Positions 41,391 to 50,705 are shown, numbered from the stretch's first letter. The stretch: 64,000 nucleotides of DNA from Hyphomicrobiales bacterium (GCA_900471485.1 UCEU01000020.1:124001-188000); one strand, 5' to 3'. The notes: generated by a model not told the origin, from the letters alone. Made by a program: numbers and translations.

Positions 41391-42203
41391 CTATGTGAGG
41401 CTGCGCCACAGAACGTAGAGCCCGACGGAGAAGATCACCCACCGGAAGATCTGCGCCAGACTGTTGCGATGGGTTGCCAGCCTGCAGGCGGCCATTGTGC
41501 CAACCGCGCCGCCGCCAACGCCACCGGCGATGAAGTATCCGGCCGTCCGCCAGTCGACGAGGCCGGATACGGCATAATTCGCCGCGGTTGTTAGCCCGAA
41601 GGTGCCGACGGCGATCAGTGATGTTCCCACAGCATTGATAAGCGGCATGCGGGTCGAGGCCAGGAGACCGGGCACCACCAGGAAGCCGCCACCGATGCCG
41701 AAAATGCCGGAACAGAGCCCTGTACAGACGGCAATCGCGCCCGTCTTGCCATGGGTTCCGATCGTCAACGATTGTGCTGTCAGGTCCGTCTGGCTCTTTG
41801 CCCTGCCCATGACGAGGCTGATGAAAAGCATCAGCAGACCGAACATGAAAAGCAGCTTCTGTCCGTCGATGATCTTGCCGAGGCTCGAGCCGAGATAGGC
41901 GCCGAGCGCGCCGGCAATCGCGAAGATGAAGCCGCATCGCCACCACACATTGCCCCTGGCGGCATGGCCGGCGAGGTTGAGATAGGCGCTGACCGAGACG
42001 GCGAGGGCGCCGGTGCCGATCGCGGTGTGGACGTCATGAAGCCCCACCACATAGATCAGAAGCGGTGTCGCGAGGATCGAGCCACCGCCGCCGATCAGTC
42101 CCAGCGTGCAGCCGATCAGCGATCCCGAACCGACGGCGAGCAGGAGTTGATGAAGAGAGCCGTCCACCTCGTCACGTCCCCCAAACCGATCCGGGCAAGG
42201 CAT
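41391..42203 (-). CDS. TauE/SafE-family sulfite exporter-like protein
   Basis: A 270-residue membrane protein of the TauE/SafE (DUF81) family with about eight hydrophobic segments in two repeats: GCTLGLIGGGGSILATPLLIYVVG and CSGIFGIGGGFLVVPGLLAS show the paired GxGGG motifs. Members export sulfite or organosulfonates. The ATG at 42203 overlaps the preceding metallo-hydrolase gene by 32 bases; a GTG at 42167 directly after that gene's stop would also include the whole membrane domain. Its position after a persulfide-dioxygenase-like gene supports export of sulfite formed by that enzyme. Confidence 0.85.
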   Translation of the reverse strand: MPCPDRFGGRDEVDGSLHQLLLAVGSGSLIGCTLGLIGGGGSILATPLLIYVVGLHDVHTAIGTGALAVSVSAYLNLAGHAARGNVWWRCGFIFAIAGALGAYLGSSLGKIIDGQKLLFMFGLLMLFISLVMGRAKSQTDLTAQSLTIGTHGKTGAIAVCTGLCSGIFGIGGGFLVVPGLLASTRMPLINAVGTSLIAVGTFGLTTAANYAVSGLVDWRTAGYFIAGGVGGGAVGTMAACRLATHRNSLAQIFRWVIFSVGLYVLWRSLT

Positions 42204-43050
42204 CGAGCGGCATCTTCAGATAACGCCGGCCATTATCCTCCGCTGGCGGCAATTCCCCGGCGCGAATATTCACCTGCAGCGCATGCAGGATCAGCTTCGG
42301 CATTGGCAGGGTGCTGTCGCGCGCTTCGCGCAGGGCGACGAAATCCCGCTCCGACTGTCCGGCGACATGCGGGTTCTTCTGTCGCTGCTCGGCTACCGAA
42401 CTTTCCCAGAGCGGCTCCCTGCCGCCGGGCATGTAGTCATGGCCGGTAAACAGGCGAGTATCGTCGGGCAGGCTCAAAATTCTCTGGATCGAATTCCACA
42501 GGCTGATGGCGCTCCCGCCAGGGAAATCCGCACGCGCGGAACCGCTATCAGGCATGAAAAGAGTGTCGTGGATGAACGCGGCGTCGCCGGCAACATAGGT
42601 GATCGACGCCAAGGTGTGCCCGGGCGAATGCATGACGCGCACCGGCACGTTGCCGATCCGGAAGATCTCCCCGTCGCAAAACAGCCGATCCCACTGCGAA
42701 CCATCGCAGGCGAGCTGCGGCCAGTTATAGATGTCGCGCCAGATCTCTTGGACGTCCCTGACATGCTCACCGATCGCGGTGCGCGCCCCCGTGCGTTGCT
42801 TCAGATAGTGCGCGGCGGAAAAATGATCGGCGTGCGGGTGCGTATCCAGGATCCATTCGAGTTTCAGCTCATGACGCTCGATATGCTTCAGGATCGCGTC
42901 CGCATGGGCCGTTGCCACCGAGCCGGACTTCTCGTCGAAATCCAGCACCGGGTCGATGACCGCGCAAGCGCGCGTTTCAGGGCAGGCGACAACATATTGA
43001 ATGCTGCCGGTCCGCGGATCGTAGAAGCCGCTGACATCAGGCTTCAGCAT
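42172..43050 (-). CDS. MBL-fold metallo-hydrolase (persulfide dioxygenase-like)
   Basis: A 292-residue metallo-beta-lactamase-fold protein with THPHADH as the HxHxDH metal motif (about residues 69-75), HSPGHT for the third His, FIHDTLFMPDSGSARADFPGG and TGHDY near the C-terminus. The DPVLDFDEKSG start and PDSGxxRxDFPGG segment are those of ETHE1/Blh-type persulfide dioxygenases, which oxidise glutathione persulfide to sulfite with Fe(II). ATG 43050 (GGGAGAG upstream) overlaps the stop of the aminotransferase gene by 14 bases, so the two are translationally linked; an earlier in-frame start is rejected. Confidence 0.85.
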   Translation of the reverse strand: MLKPDVSGFYDPRTGSIQYVVACPETRACAVIDPVLDFDEKSGSVATAHADAILKHIERHELKLEWILDTHPHADHFSAAHYLKQRTGARTAIGEHVRDVQEIWRDIYNWPQLACDGSQWDRLFCDGEIFRIGNVPVRVMHSPGHTLASITYVAGDAAFIHDTLFMPDSGSARADFPGGSAISLWNSIQRILSLPDDTRLFTGHDYMPGGREPLWESSVAEQRQKNPHVAGQSERDFVALREARDSTLPMPKLILHALQVNIRAGELPPAEDNGRRYLKMPLDALPGSVWGT

Positions 43051-44533
43051 AGGCTCTCCCCGCCTTGGCCGGCATGCGCGGGAAGAAAATCGCACGCTTC
43101 GGATCAACGTCGTAATCGGCTTCGAAGTCCGTCGCGTCGGCTGCCAGTTGCGCAACGGAATCGAGGATGAACTGAACCTTCTCATCCGTCAGCAGAACGC
43201 TGAAGTTCAGCCGGATGAAGCCGGGCTTGCGAAGCTCGTCGCCGGAGAGAATGGCTTGCCTGAGCGCTTCGGACTGCTGGTCGTCGATCGACAACAGCCG
43301 ATGGACGTAAGGGCCGGCGCAGGCACAGCCGCCGCGCGCCTGGATGCCGAACCGGTCGCTCAGCATGCGGGTGATCAGCTGCTGATGCACATAGCCGCCC
43401 TTGCCGTTTCTGACCCTGAAGGAAAAGATCGGAAGGCGATCGGGATCGGTAAGGCCGAGAAGTTCCAGTTGCGGCACATTCTGCCAGGCGCCGAACGCGC
43501 GCAGCGTCAGTTCGCGATTGCGGGAAGCCATCGTCTCGGTGCCGATCGCATCCTTGACGATAAAGGCGAGCGCGGCGCGGATATCGCCAACGACATTCGG
43601 TGTTCCTGCTTCCTCGCGTGCCTCGATGTTGTCGCTATAGTCGTGGGACGTCGGCGAGACGAATTTCACCGTTCCGCCACCGGGCCACGATGGCTTCAGC
43701 GTCGCGACGCTGTCGCGGCGAAGGATCAGAACACCCGATGCGCCGGGTCCGCCGATGAACTTGTGCGGCGATACGACGATGGCGTCGATCTCCGCGCCGC
43801 CGGCGGGTGACATCGCGATCGGAACATAAGGCCCGGCGCCCGCATAGTCCCAGATCATCTTCGCGCCGGCCGCTTTTGCCATGCGGGTGATGGCGGCGAC
43901 ATCGCTTGTGATGCCCGTTATGTTCGACGCCGCGGACATCGTGCAAACGAGGAGCTCCGGCGAGCCTCCCTCCAGCGCCGCCTCAAGGGCACGCAGGTCC
44001 GGGCCTCCATTCGGATCTTCGGGGATTTCCACGATTTCCGCGCCAGTTTCCCGCCAGGGCAGAATATTGGAGTGGTGCTCGTAGGGCCCGATGATCACCC
44101 TTACGCGCCCGCCGGCCGCGACGGCGTCGGCAACGCCGTAGAGCTTCACCAGCCGATTGATGCCGGAGGTTGCGCCCGAGCCGGTGAAGATCACCGCGTG
44201 CTTGTCCGTGGCGCCACAGGATGCACCGATAGCGGCCCGCGCTTCCCGGCGCAGCCGCGTCATGAAGCCACCGCAGTAGGAAGCTTCGGTGTGGCTGTTG
44301 GCGTAGTAGGGAAGCACTTCCTCCAGCACAAAATGCTCGATCTGACGCAATGCGCGGCCGGAGGCGACATAGTCGGCATAGACGAGCGGGCGTTCACCGT
44401 AGGGCCCCACGATCGTCGTATGTGACCCGACAAGACCGTCTGTCAGATCCGCAACTCCGCCTTTGCGCAGGCGCTGACGAAACTGGGCGAGGGGTGACGT
44501 GACCTGACTTGCCGCGGCAAGAGCGTTATCCAC
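43037..44533 (-). CDS. Class V aminotransferase/cysteine desulfurase-like PLP enzyme
   Basis: A 498-residue fold-type I PLP enzyme of the class V group. The PLP lysine is in VSPHKFIGGPGASGV, the aspartate in MIWDYAGAGPYVP, and a cysteine-rich loop IQARGGCACAGPYVHRLL stands where cysteine desulfurases (SufS/CsdA) have their catalytic Cys. It is about 100 residues longer than SufS. The start is taken as GTG 44533 because AAGGAG (CTCCTT at 44540-44545) lies 6 bases upstream; an in-frame ATG at 44569 lacks such a site. It is divergent from an Lrp gene. Release of sulfane sulfur from cysteine or a related compound, feeding the next gene, is the likely role. Confidence 0.8.
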   Translation of the reverse strand: MDNALAAASQVTSPLAQFRQRLRKGGVADLTDGLVGSHTTIVGPYGERPLVYADYVASGRALRQIEHFVLEEVLPYYANSHTEASYCGGFMTRLRREARAAIGASCGATDKHAVIFTGSGATSGINRLVKLYGVADAVAAGGRVRVIIGPYEHHSNILPWRETGAEIVEIPEDPNGGPDLRALEAALEGGSPELLVCTMSAASNITGITSDVAAITRMAKAAGAKMIWDYAGAGPYVPIAMSPAGGAEIDAIVVSPHKFIGGPGASGVLILRRDSVATLKPSWPGGGTVKFVSPTSHDYSDNIEAREEAGTPNVVGDIRAALAFIVKDAIGTETMASRNRELTLRAFGAWQNVPQLELLGLTDPDRLPIFSFRVRNGKGGYVHQQLITRMLSDRFGIQARGGCACAGPYVHRLLSIDDQQSEALRQAILSGDELRKPGFIRLNFSVLLTDEKVQFILDSVAQLAADATDFEADYDVDPKRAIFFPRMPAKAGRAYAEA

Positions 44534-44631
44534 GGTGATCTCCTTGGCTCGGATGTTGACACCGATCATATCCGGGCCCAGGGTCAGGAAATTCACCTTT
44601 GTTTTGGCAATTATTTTATTGTGCGGGTCAA

Positions 44632-45114
44632 ATGAGCGACGAACTGGCGAAAATTGACGCATTTGATATGAAGATCCTGTCGATCGTTCAAATCGATGCC
44701 AACCTGTCGCAGCGTGATCTTGCAGAGAAGGTCGGCCTCTCGCAAAATGCCTGCTGGCGGCGGCTTCAGCGGCTCCAGTCGCTCGGTCTCATTCGTGGGT
44801 CGCATACGGATATCGACCTTCAGGCGCTGGGGTTCGATCTGACTGTCTTCGTAATGATCCGCACGCGTCATCATTCCAAGGAATGGAGCGACGGCTTCCG
44901 CACGCATGTGAGCCGCTTGCCTGAAGTCATCGATTTCTATCGCATCGGCGGTGATTGGGACTATCTGATCAAGGTCGTGACGAAGGGCATGTCCGGCTAC
45001 GATGCCTTCTACCAGAAACTGATCACCAATTTCGACCTCGCGACCGTGACCGGCTTCTTCTCCATGGAAGCAATCATCAACAATCGCCCGGTGGATATTG
45101 TTCGCCTTCGATAG
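44632..45114 (+). CDS. Lrp/AsnC-family transcriptional regulator
   Basis: A 160-residue Lrp/AsnC regulator: HTH at residues 6-60 (IDAFDMKILSIVQIDANLSQRDLAEKVGLSQNACWRRLQRLQ) and a C-terminal RAM ligand-binding domain (FDLTVFVMIRTRHHSKEW, IGGDWDYLIKVVTKGM). It is divergent from the class V aminotransferase gene, with about 98 bases between starts. Lrp-type regulators next to cysteine-degrading enzymes commonly respond to cysteine (as CuyR/DecR do). Activation of the sulfur operon by cysteine is the natural hypothesis. Confidence 0.88.
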   Translation: MSDELAKIDAFDMKILSIVQIDANLSQRDLAEKVGLSQNACWRRLQRLQSLGLIRGSHTDIDLQALGFDLTVFVMIRTRHHSKEWSDGFRTHVSRLPEVIDFYRIGGDWDYLIKVVTKGMSGYDAFYQKLITNFDLATVTGFFSMEAIINNRPVDIVRLR

Positions 45115-45171
45115 CAGGCGTGCAGTCGATGCTCTGTGACATATTGCATCTTGTCGTTTAATGGGCGACAC

Positions 45172-45212
45172 CTGTTCCCGTACCTGGGGGCGAACCTCGG
45201 GACGGGGAACAG
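45172..45212 (+). promoter_or_regulatory. Inverted repeat just upstream of the MarR gene
   Basis: CTGTTCCC (45172-45179) and GGGAACAG (45205-45212) are perfect 8-bp arms with a 25-base centre. The right arm lies 15 bases before the MarR start. It may be an mRNA leader hairpin or a spaced operator for autoregulation. Confidence 0.35.
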
Positions 45213-45227
45213 AGTGAGATCGACCGC

Positions 45228-45710
45228 ATGTCATGCGATGAAATGGAAGCGCTGCGAAAGCGCGTCGGCATAAAACTCGCGCTGCTGGCGCACGCGTGGC
45301 GGCGTGCCATTGATTGCCCTCTTTCGGACCTTGGATTGACCGATGCAACCTGGGCGCCATTGCTGCATCTCGACGAATATGGCGAGGGGGTCACCCAAAA
45401 GGAACTCGCCTTTCGTGTCGGCATCGATGCATCAACGCTGGTTCGCGTTCTTGATATTCTCAGCAATCGCGGTCTGATCCAGCGTGCGGCCGATCTCGGC
45501 GACCGTCGTGCACGCAAGATCTTCCTGACGAAGCAGGGCCGCAAGGTTCTGAGCGAACTGCAGCGAGCACGCGATGCCGTCGATGCTAAGGTACTTGATG
45601 GTGTCGAGGACGAGGAAATCGTTGGGCTGATGGCGACGTTCAGAAAGATCGACGCGCGGCTTCATGAGATGCAGTGTTCGCCTTGCACGGGCGAAAAAGT
45701 AAGTTTCTGA
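45228..45710 (+). CDS. MarR-family transcriptional regulator
   Basis: A 160-residue MarR-family regulator. After a polar N-terminus the dimer helix (LALLAHAWRRAIDCPL) is followed by the HTH (TQKELAFRVGIDASTLVRVLDILSNRGLI) and wing (AADLGDRRARKIFLTKQGR). The C-terminal region ends with a CSPCTG di-cysteine, which could be redox-active, though this is only a suggestion. ATG 45228 is followed by another in-frame ATG at 45243. It stands alone between the Lrp gene and the glycosyltransferase cluster. Its target is not apparent; the cluster that begins 167 bases downstream is one candidate. Confidence 0.85.
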   Translation: MSCDEMEALRKRVGIKLALLAHAWRRAIDCPLSDLGLTDATWAPLLHLDEYGEGVTQKELAFRVGIDASTLVRVLDILSNRGLIQRAADLGDRRARKIFLTKQGRKVLSELQRARDAVDAKVLDGVEDEEIVGLMATFRKIDARLHEMQCSPCTGEKVSF

Positions 45711-45877
45711 AGCCGGCAAGGCACGAGCGATCGCACAGTCTAAAGTGCAGGCGCACATACCGCTTTTGGTGATAAAGCTGCTTTGCAGTATCGGCAGACA
45801 ACGCGGCTACGATATACTACCCTGTTTCAATGATGATTTCGCTGAGCGTGAAGGAATGTCGTTGAAAGGTGTATCCG

Positions 45878-47131
45878 GTGAATAAGATAGGGGTTCTAAT
45901 CGTGGCCCCGAATGCATCATCGCGTTTTGGCGGCGAGGCGTTCTTGCCTCTTAAGTACTTCGAACTTCTACGCCGGCGGGGATATCCCGCGCAGTTGATC
46001 GCGCATAGCCGCAATCGCGACGACTTATCCGAGTTTCTTGCTCAGTGGATCGATGACGTGCATTTCGTCGAAGACAGCCGCTGGCACAAGGCGCTTTGGC
46101 TCGTCAGCAAGCGAATGCCGGCGCGCATCGGCGACTATGTGATGGGCAACATCCTCAACTTCGTGAATGAAATCTACCAGGCGCGGATTATCCGGCGCCT
46201 GGTCGGCGAAGGAACTGTTGATGTAATCCATCAGCCGATTCCCGTTTCCCCGCGGGCTCCATCGTCGATCCATGGTTTCGGCGTGCCGGTCATCATTGGG
46301 CCGATGAACGGAGGAATGTGCTTTCCCCCGGGTTACGAGGACTACGAGGGGCGTCTTGCCCGGTCGATGGTGTCGGCGGGGCGCCTTCTCGCTATCGGCA
46401 TCAATTGGCTCGTGCCAGGAAAACGCAAGGCGGCGATCCTGATGGTGGCCAACGAACGGACTCGCAGGGCTCTCCCAACTCGCCACCGCAAGGTGGTTGA
46501 ACTTGTCGAGAATGGAGTCGATCTCGCAACTTTCAACCGCCAAGCCGAGGCGCCGAAGCCTGGAGACCGGAGGGCATTGAGGTTGGTACATGTCGGTAGG
46601 TTGGTCGGCTGGAAGGCCGTCGACGTAACGCTCCGCGCCGTTGCTCAAGCTCGTGCCGCAAATGTGGACGTGACGCTGGACATTCTGGGCGACGGTGAAG
46701 AGCGCGCGGGCCTAGAGTTGCTGATGAAAGAGCTTGGGCTCGTGGAAGCCGTACGGTTCCACGGCTTCGTTTCGCAAAAGGAATGTGCGTCGGCTCTTTC
46801 CGCAGCAGATGCCCTGATCTTGAACTCGCTCTACGAATGCGGCGGAGCGGTCGTACTGGAGGCAATGAGCCTTGGTCTCCCCGTCATCGCGCCGGATTGG
46901 GGCGGCCCCGCTGATTACCTGGATGACGATTGCGGAATCCTGGTTTCCCCCACTCCCAGGGCTGATTTTCCGCAGCGTCTTTCTCACGCCATCGAGCGTC
47001 TTGCTGCCGATCCCGAGCTCAGGCGCTCAATGGGCAAATTCGGAGCGGAGAAAGTGCGCAAGCACTACGACTGGGAACGCAAGCTCGACAGAATGATCGA
47101 GTACTACCGTGAGGCCATCAGCGACGGCTGA
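45878..47131 (+). CDS. Glycosyltransferase family 4
   Basis: A 417-residue GT-B retaining glycosyltransferase. The N-terminal acceptor domain starts KIGVLIVAPNASSRFGGEAF. The C-terminal nucleotide-sugar domain has LRLVHVGRLVGWKAVD, LDILGDGEER, VRFHGFVSQKE and the E-x7-E motif region YECGGAVVLEAMSLGLPVIAPDWGGPADY. The donor and acceptor are unknown. GTG 45878 has GAAAGG 8 bases upstream; GTG 45869 is also in frame. It is the first gene of the 45.9-55 kb biosynthetic cluster and is separated from the next gene by 257 bases, so the rest may have its own promoter. Confidence 0.87.
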   Translation: MNKIGVLIVAPNASSRFGGEAFLPLKYFELLRRRGYPAQLIAHSRNRDDLSEFLAQWIDDVHFVEDSRWHKALWLVSKRMPARIGDYVMGNILNFVNEIYQARIIRRLVGEGTVDVIHQPIPVSPRAPSSIHGFGVPVIIGPMNGGMCFPPGYEDYEGRLARSMVSAGRLLAIGINWLVPGKRKAAILMVANERTRRALPTRHRKVVELVENGVDLATFNRQAEAPKPGDRRALRLVHVGRLVGWKAVDVTLRAVAQARAANVDVTLDILGDGEERAGLELLMKELGLVEAVRFHGFVSQKECASALSAADALILNSLYECGGAVVLEAMSLGLPVIAPDWGGPADYLDDDCGILVSPTPRADFPQRLSHAIERLAADPELRRSMGKFGAEKVRKHYDWERKLDRMIEYYREAISDG

Positions 47132-47388
47132 GTGGGAAAGCGTCACGGCAAACTTCGAGAAGCCGCGTCGCCGTGACTAAATGGCACGATGCAAACGCTG
47201 CCGGCGGATAGATTAATTTAACAATATTACGTTATTCGGCATAATTCAGAAAATATACTACGAATTGCCTATCTTTCCCTACCTTTGTCTATCGACGATT
47301 TCGTGGCGGTTTATGAAATTATGTGCTCTGGGCGAGATTGAATCGGCTGACAATCGCCGATTGATCTGATTTGAGAGTGGAGTAACCC

Positions 47389-48429
47389 GTGATCCTGTTC
47401 CGGCCAGCTATTCATTCGCTACGAAACGCGATTGGCATGCCGACGGTCGATCTGGAGTCGGTCGCGGTCGAGCGTTGGCAAATTGCGCCCAGTTCAGAGC
47501 GTCATGTTCCCGCCGCCAAGTTTCTCCCTGGTCAGATTGAAAAGATCGTCGCGTCTGAGTTCGCACCAATGGATGTCGTCATTCGAGCCCTGCGTGGTGA
47601 CTACCGAACCGTTCGCGGCGAAACACTCGGGTTTCGTCTGAGGAATGTCGATCTCGTGGACGGCGTTCTCTACTGTTCGAAGGCCACACGCCATCTGCGG
47701 CCGCGTCGGTGGAATATGTCGGCATATGGCAAGAGCACCGACATGAAGACCGGAGCGCTCTATGAGACGTGGCTTGGCAACCGATATTTCGGCAACTGGC
47801 TTACCGACGACTGCCTGAGCTACAGCCTTGCGGCCGAACATGGCGAGCCCGTTTCCACCCGCGATATGAGTCACGGCCACGAAACGCGATATGCGGAGGT
47901 TTTCAGACTTCAGGCAAAGAGGATTGACAGTGTTCATTTCGATGAGCTCATATTCTTCCGCGACACCGATCAGAATGACAACAAGAAGGTGCGTGCGGAG
48001 GATGCCAGAAAACGCCTTCTGGCTATCGCAGCATCAGTGTCCCATCCCGGCGTGTTCTTGTTGCGGGGAAACACCGGACAGAGCAGGGTGCTTTCCAACG
48101 AGCGCGCGATTGCCGAGCATCTGGCCACGAAACACGGCTTTCGAATACTCGATCCTTCCGTATCGACAGTAGAGGAGATCGTTGCTGCCTGTGCCGGTGC
48201 CCGTGTTGTGGCAGGAGTTGAGGGAAGCCATCTCGTTCATGGGCTGATTGTCATGCCGCCGGATGCGGCATTACTCGTGATTCAACCACCCTCTCGTGTG
48301 GTCTCCGCGCTGAAGGTCATTACCGATCGTCAGGGACAAAACTATGCCTTCGTCATAGGCAGCGGCGGCATCGAGAACTTCAGCGTTGACCGCAATGATG
48401 TCGAGCGGACGCTCGATCTGGTTGCCTGA
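47389..48429 (+). CDS. Glycosyltransferase family 61 (DUF563)
   Basis: A 346-residue protein of the GT61 family. The C-terminal catalytic part is recognisable: FLLRGNTGQSRVLSNERAIAEHL, then the GxEGSHL motif AGVEGSHLVHGLIVMPPDAALLVIQPP. The N-terminal 200 residues are less conserved. GTG 47389 is the likely start, with GGAG about 9 bases upstream. The stop overlaps the next gene by one base (TGATG), so GT61 and the acyltransferase are translationally coupled. An AT-rich region of 257 bases upstream (47132-47388) probably contains the promoter of this unit. The sugar transferred is unknown. Confidence 0.82.
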   Translation: MILFRPAIHSLRNAIGMPTVDLESVAVERWQIAPSSERHVPAAKFLPGQIEKIVASEFAPMDVVIRALRGDYRTVRGETLGFRLRNVDLVDGVLYCSKATRHLRPRRWNMSAYGKSTDMKTGALYETWLGNRYFGNWLTDDCLSYSLAAEHGEPVSTRDMSHGHETRYAEVFRLQAKRIDSVHFDELIFFRDTDQNDNKKVRAEDARKRLLAIAASVSHPGVFLLRGNTGQSRVLSNERAIAEHLATKHGFRILDPSVSTVEEIVAACAGARVVAGVEGSHLVHGLIVMPPDAALLVIQPPSRVVSALKVITDRQGQNYAFVIGSGGIENFSVDRNDVERTLDLVA

Positions 48430-49061
48430 TGAACGAAACAAGAGGCGAAATCTCGATGTCCACGACCGATACCATTGACGAAACTGCTGGCACGGAGATG
48501 CGATCGGTTGGTCTTTTCGAGCAGATACGACAGGACTACGAGCGTCACGGGCGGATGGTACTCGATGCCGCGTTCATTTCTCTCTGCGTCTATCGGTATG
48601 GTCGATGGGGGTTGCATCGTCGCCACGCAGTCGCGCGGCGTATCGCCAGCAAGACATACGGATTCCTGAACCTTTTCGTCGCCAACATTACCAAGATCTG
48701 GATCCCACCCCAGGTCACCGTCGGCGATGGCTTTCACATCGTTCACGCCGAGGGATCATTATCCATCCATCCGGGCGTCGTGATTGGAAAGCGGCTCGGG
48801 GTGATGCATAACGTGACGATCGGCACGAATATGGGAGATGGCGTGCCCACGATCGGTGACGATGTCTTTATCGGCGTCAATTCGACTGTTCTCGGCAACA
48901 TCAAGATCGGTGATCGCGTTCGGATCGCTGCCAACACGGCAGTGACCACCAATGTGCCGTCCGACTCTGTCGTGGTCGGTTCCCCCGCCAAAATCTACCC
49001 GCGCCTTATGGCGTTACGCCCTGGCGGCGCAGATAGAACAGCGAACGAGACCAAGGCCTAA
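48429..49061 (+). CDS. Hexapeptide-repeat acyltransferase (CysE-like serine acetyltransferase family)
   Basis: A 210-residue left-handed beta-helix acyltransferase. An N-terminal helical region (LFEQIRQDYERHGR) is followed by hexapeptide repeats (IHPGVVIGKRLGVMHNVTIGTN, TIGDDVFIGVNSTVLGNIKIGDRVRIAANTAV) with the catalytic-His area GDGFHIVHAEG. Polysaccharide and natural-product clusters often carry such CysE-like proteins to O- or N-acetylate a sugar; the adjacent glycosyltransferases favour that role over cysteine synthesis. The ATG overlaps the GT61 stop by one base. The AMP-ligase gene starts 20 bases after the stop. Confidence 0.85.
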   Translation: MNETRGEISMSTTDTIDETAGTEMRSVGLFEQIRQDYERHGRMVLDAAFISLCVYRYGRWGLHRRHAVARRIASKTYGFLNLFVANITKIWIPPQVTVGDGFHIVHAEGSLSIHPGVVIGKRLGVMHNVTIGTNMGDGVPTIGDDVFIGVNSTVLGNIKIGDRVRIAANTAVTTNVPSDSVVVGSPAKIYPRLMALRPGGADRTANETKA

Positions 49062-49081
49062 TCTTTGCCGCGGAGCAAGAC

Positions 49082-50695
49082 ATGAACGTACTGACCACGA
49101 CATTCTACCAGCTCTTTGGCGATAACCTGCCCGCTCGCCCTGAAAAAATCGCGATCATCGATGGCGATCGCGAAGTCACCTATGAGCAGCTCGGCGTCGA
49201 GATCGACAAGGTCGCAAATTATCTCTCCGCGCGAGGCATCGCCGCCGGCGATCGCGTCATCGTGCATCTGCGCAAAAGCGTGGAGGAGGTGGTCGCGATG
49301 TTTGCGGTCGCGAAGGTCGGCGCGGTCGTCGTCAACGTCAATTATCAGTGGACGGCTGAACAGCTCGAATACGTTGCCGATGACTGCGAAGCGCGGCTCA
49401 TGATCGTCGACGAGCGGGTGGCGACGGGGCTTGATACAAGCGGATTGCCGTACTCTGTATCTCATGTCCTGGTGAAGCGTTCGACATCCGCAAGCGTATC
49501 GTTCGACAGCTGGAATGAGCTTTCCGATTCCAAGCCGAACCCAGAAGTCGTCCGTCTCGAAACCGAGCTGGCGATGATCATCTATACCTCAGGCTCCACT
49601 GGGCGGCCGAAGGGTGTGATGCTCACCCACAATAACATCATCACCGGCGCCCGCTCTGTGGCTCGTTACTTGAAGCTGCGCGATGACGATCGCTTGCTGA
49701 GCGTGCTTCCCTATAGCTTCGACTACGGTTTGAACCAATTGACGACCATGATGCTGATGGGCGGAACGGTGGTCCATCAGGTCGTGACCATGGCTACCGA
49801 GCTCGTCCGGACGATGGTGCGACATCAGGTGACCGGAGTGGCCGCTGTGCCGCCGCTCTGGGGGCAGATCGCGCGTCTCCTCGATGGCAGTCCCGAGACA
49901 TTTCCCGCGCTTCGACGGATCACCAATTCTGGTGGCAAGATTCCGCTGAACATACTTGAACTGTTCCCGAAGGCGTTTCCAGGCGTCGATATATATCTGA
50001 TGTACGGCCTCACGGAGGCATTTCGATCGACCTTTCTCGCGCCGGAGAAGTTCATGCGCAAGATGGGCGCCATCGGTCGGGCGATCCCGGGCAGCGAAAT
50101 CTATGTCATCAAGCACGGCGAAGGCATTGCAGGTCCCGGGGAACAGGGTGAACTCGTCCATCGCGGTCCGTTGATCAGTCTGGGTTACTGGGGGAAACCG
50201 GAGGCCACCGCCGACAAGATTCGTCCTTGCCCGGAGCTGCGAGACCTGATTGGCGACGAGCCGGTCGTTTACAGCGGCGATATCGTCAGGCTTGATGAGG
50301 ATGGTGATCTGTGGTTCGTCTCGCGCAACGATTCACTCATCAAGACCAGCGGCTTTCGCGTGAGCCCCGACGAAATCGAGGATTTGGTCAGCCGCAGCGG
50401 TCTGGTCGCCGATGTGGTAGCGTTTGGCGTCGATGCCGGAGATCTCGGGCAAGTTGTCCACGTCGCCGTGACGCCTCTCGAGGGCTTCAGCGAGGCGTCG
50501 CTGCTGAAATACTGCAGACAATCCATGCCGTCCTATATGGTTCCTCACCGGTTCCATGTCTGGGCGCAGCCCATGCCGCGCACGGCAAGCGGAAAACTTG
50601 CGCGACCGGACGTGCTGCGCTCTTGCTCGGAAGCGATTCAGGCCGAGAGCCTGGCCGCGGCCAATCCATCCAGCGGCCATACAATCAGTCATTAG
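49082..50695 (+). CDS. AMP-forming acyl-CoA/acyl-ACP ligase
   Basis: A 537-residue member of the acyl-adenylate-forming (ANL) superfamily. Core motifs: IIYTSGSTGRPKGVM at 166-180 (phosphate loop), YGLTEA at 308-313, YSGD at 397-400, the hinge around SLIKTSGFRVSP, and PRTASGK with catalytic Lys at 505. It should adenylate a carboxylic or amino acid and transfer it to a thiol; the stand-alone acyl carrier protein encoded 10 bases downstream is the obvious acceptor. It resembles the AMP ligase of exosortase-A-associated cassettes, which is likewise followed by an ACP and a PLP decarboxylase. The substrate is unknown. Confidence 0.87.
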   Translation: MNVLTTTFYQLFGDNLPARPEKIAIIDGDREVTYEQLGVEIDKVANYLSARGIAAGDRVIVHLRKSVEEVVAMFAVAKVGAVVVNVNYQWTAEQLEYVADDCEARLMIVDERVATGLDTSGLPYSVSHVLVKRSTSASVSFDSWNELSDSKPNPEVVRLETELAMIIYTSGSTGRPKGVMLTHNNIITGARSVARYLKLRDDDRLLSVLPYSFDYGLNQLTTMMLMGGTVVHQVVTMATELVRTMVRHQVTGVAAVPPLWGQIARLLDGSPETFPALRRITNSGGKIPLNILELFPKAFPGVDIYLMYGLTEAFRSTFLAPEKFMRKMGAIGRAIPGSEIYVIKHGEGIAGPGEQGELVHRGPLISLGYWGKPEATADKIRPCPELRDLIGDEPVVYSGDIVRLDEDGDLWFVSRNDSLIKTSGFRVSPDEIEDLVSRSGLVADVVAFGVDAGDLGQVVHVAVTPLEGFSEASLLKYCRQSMPSYMVPHRFHVWAQPMPRTASGKLARPDVLRSCSEAIQAESLAAANPSSGHTISH

Positions 50696-50705
50696 GGAAC
50701 AAGCC

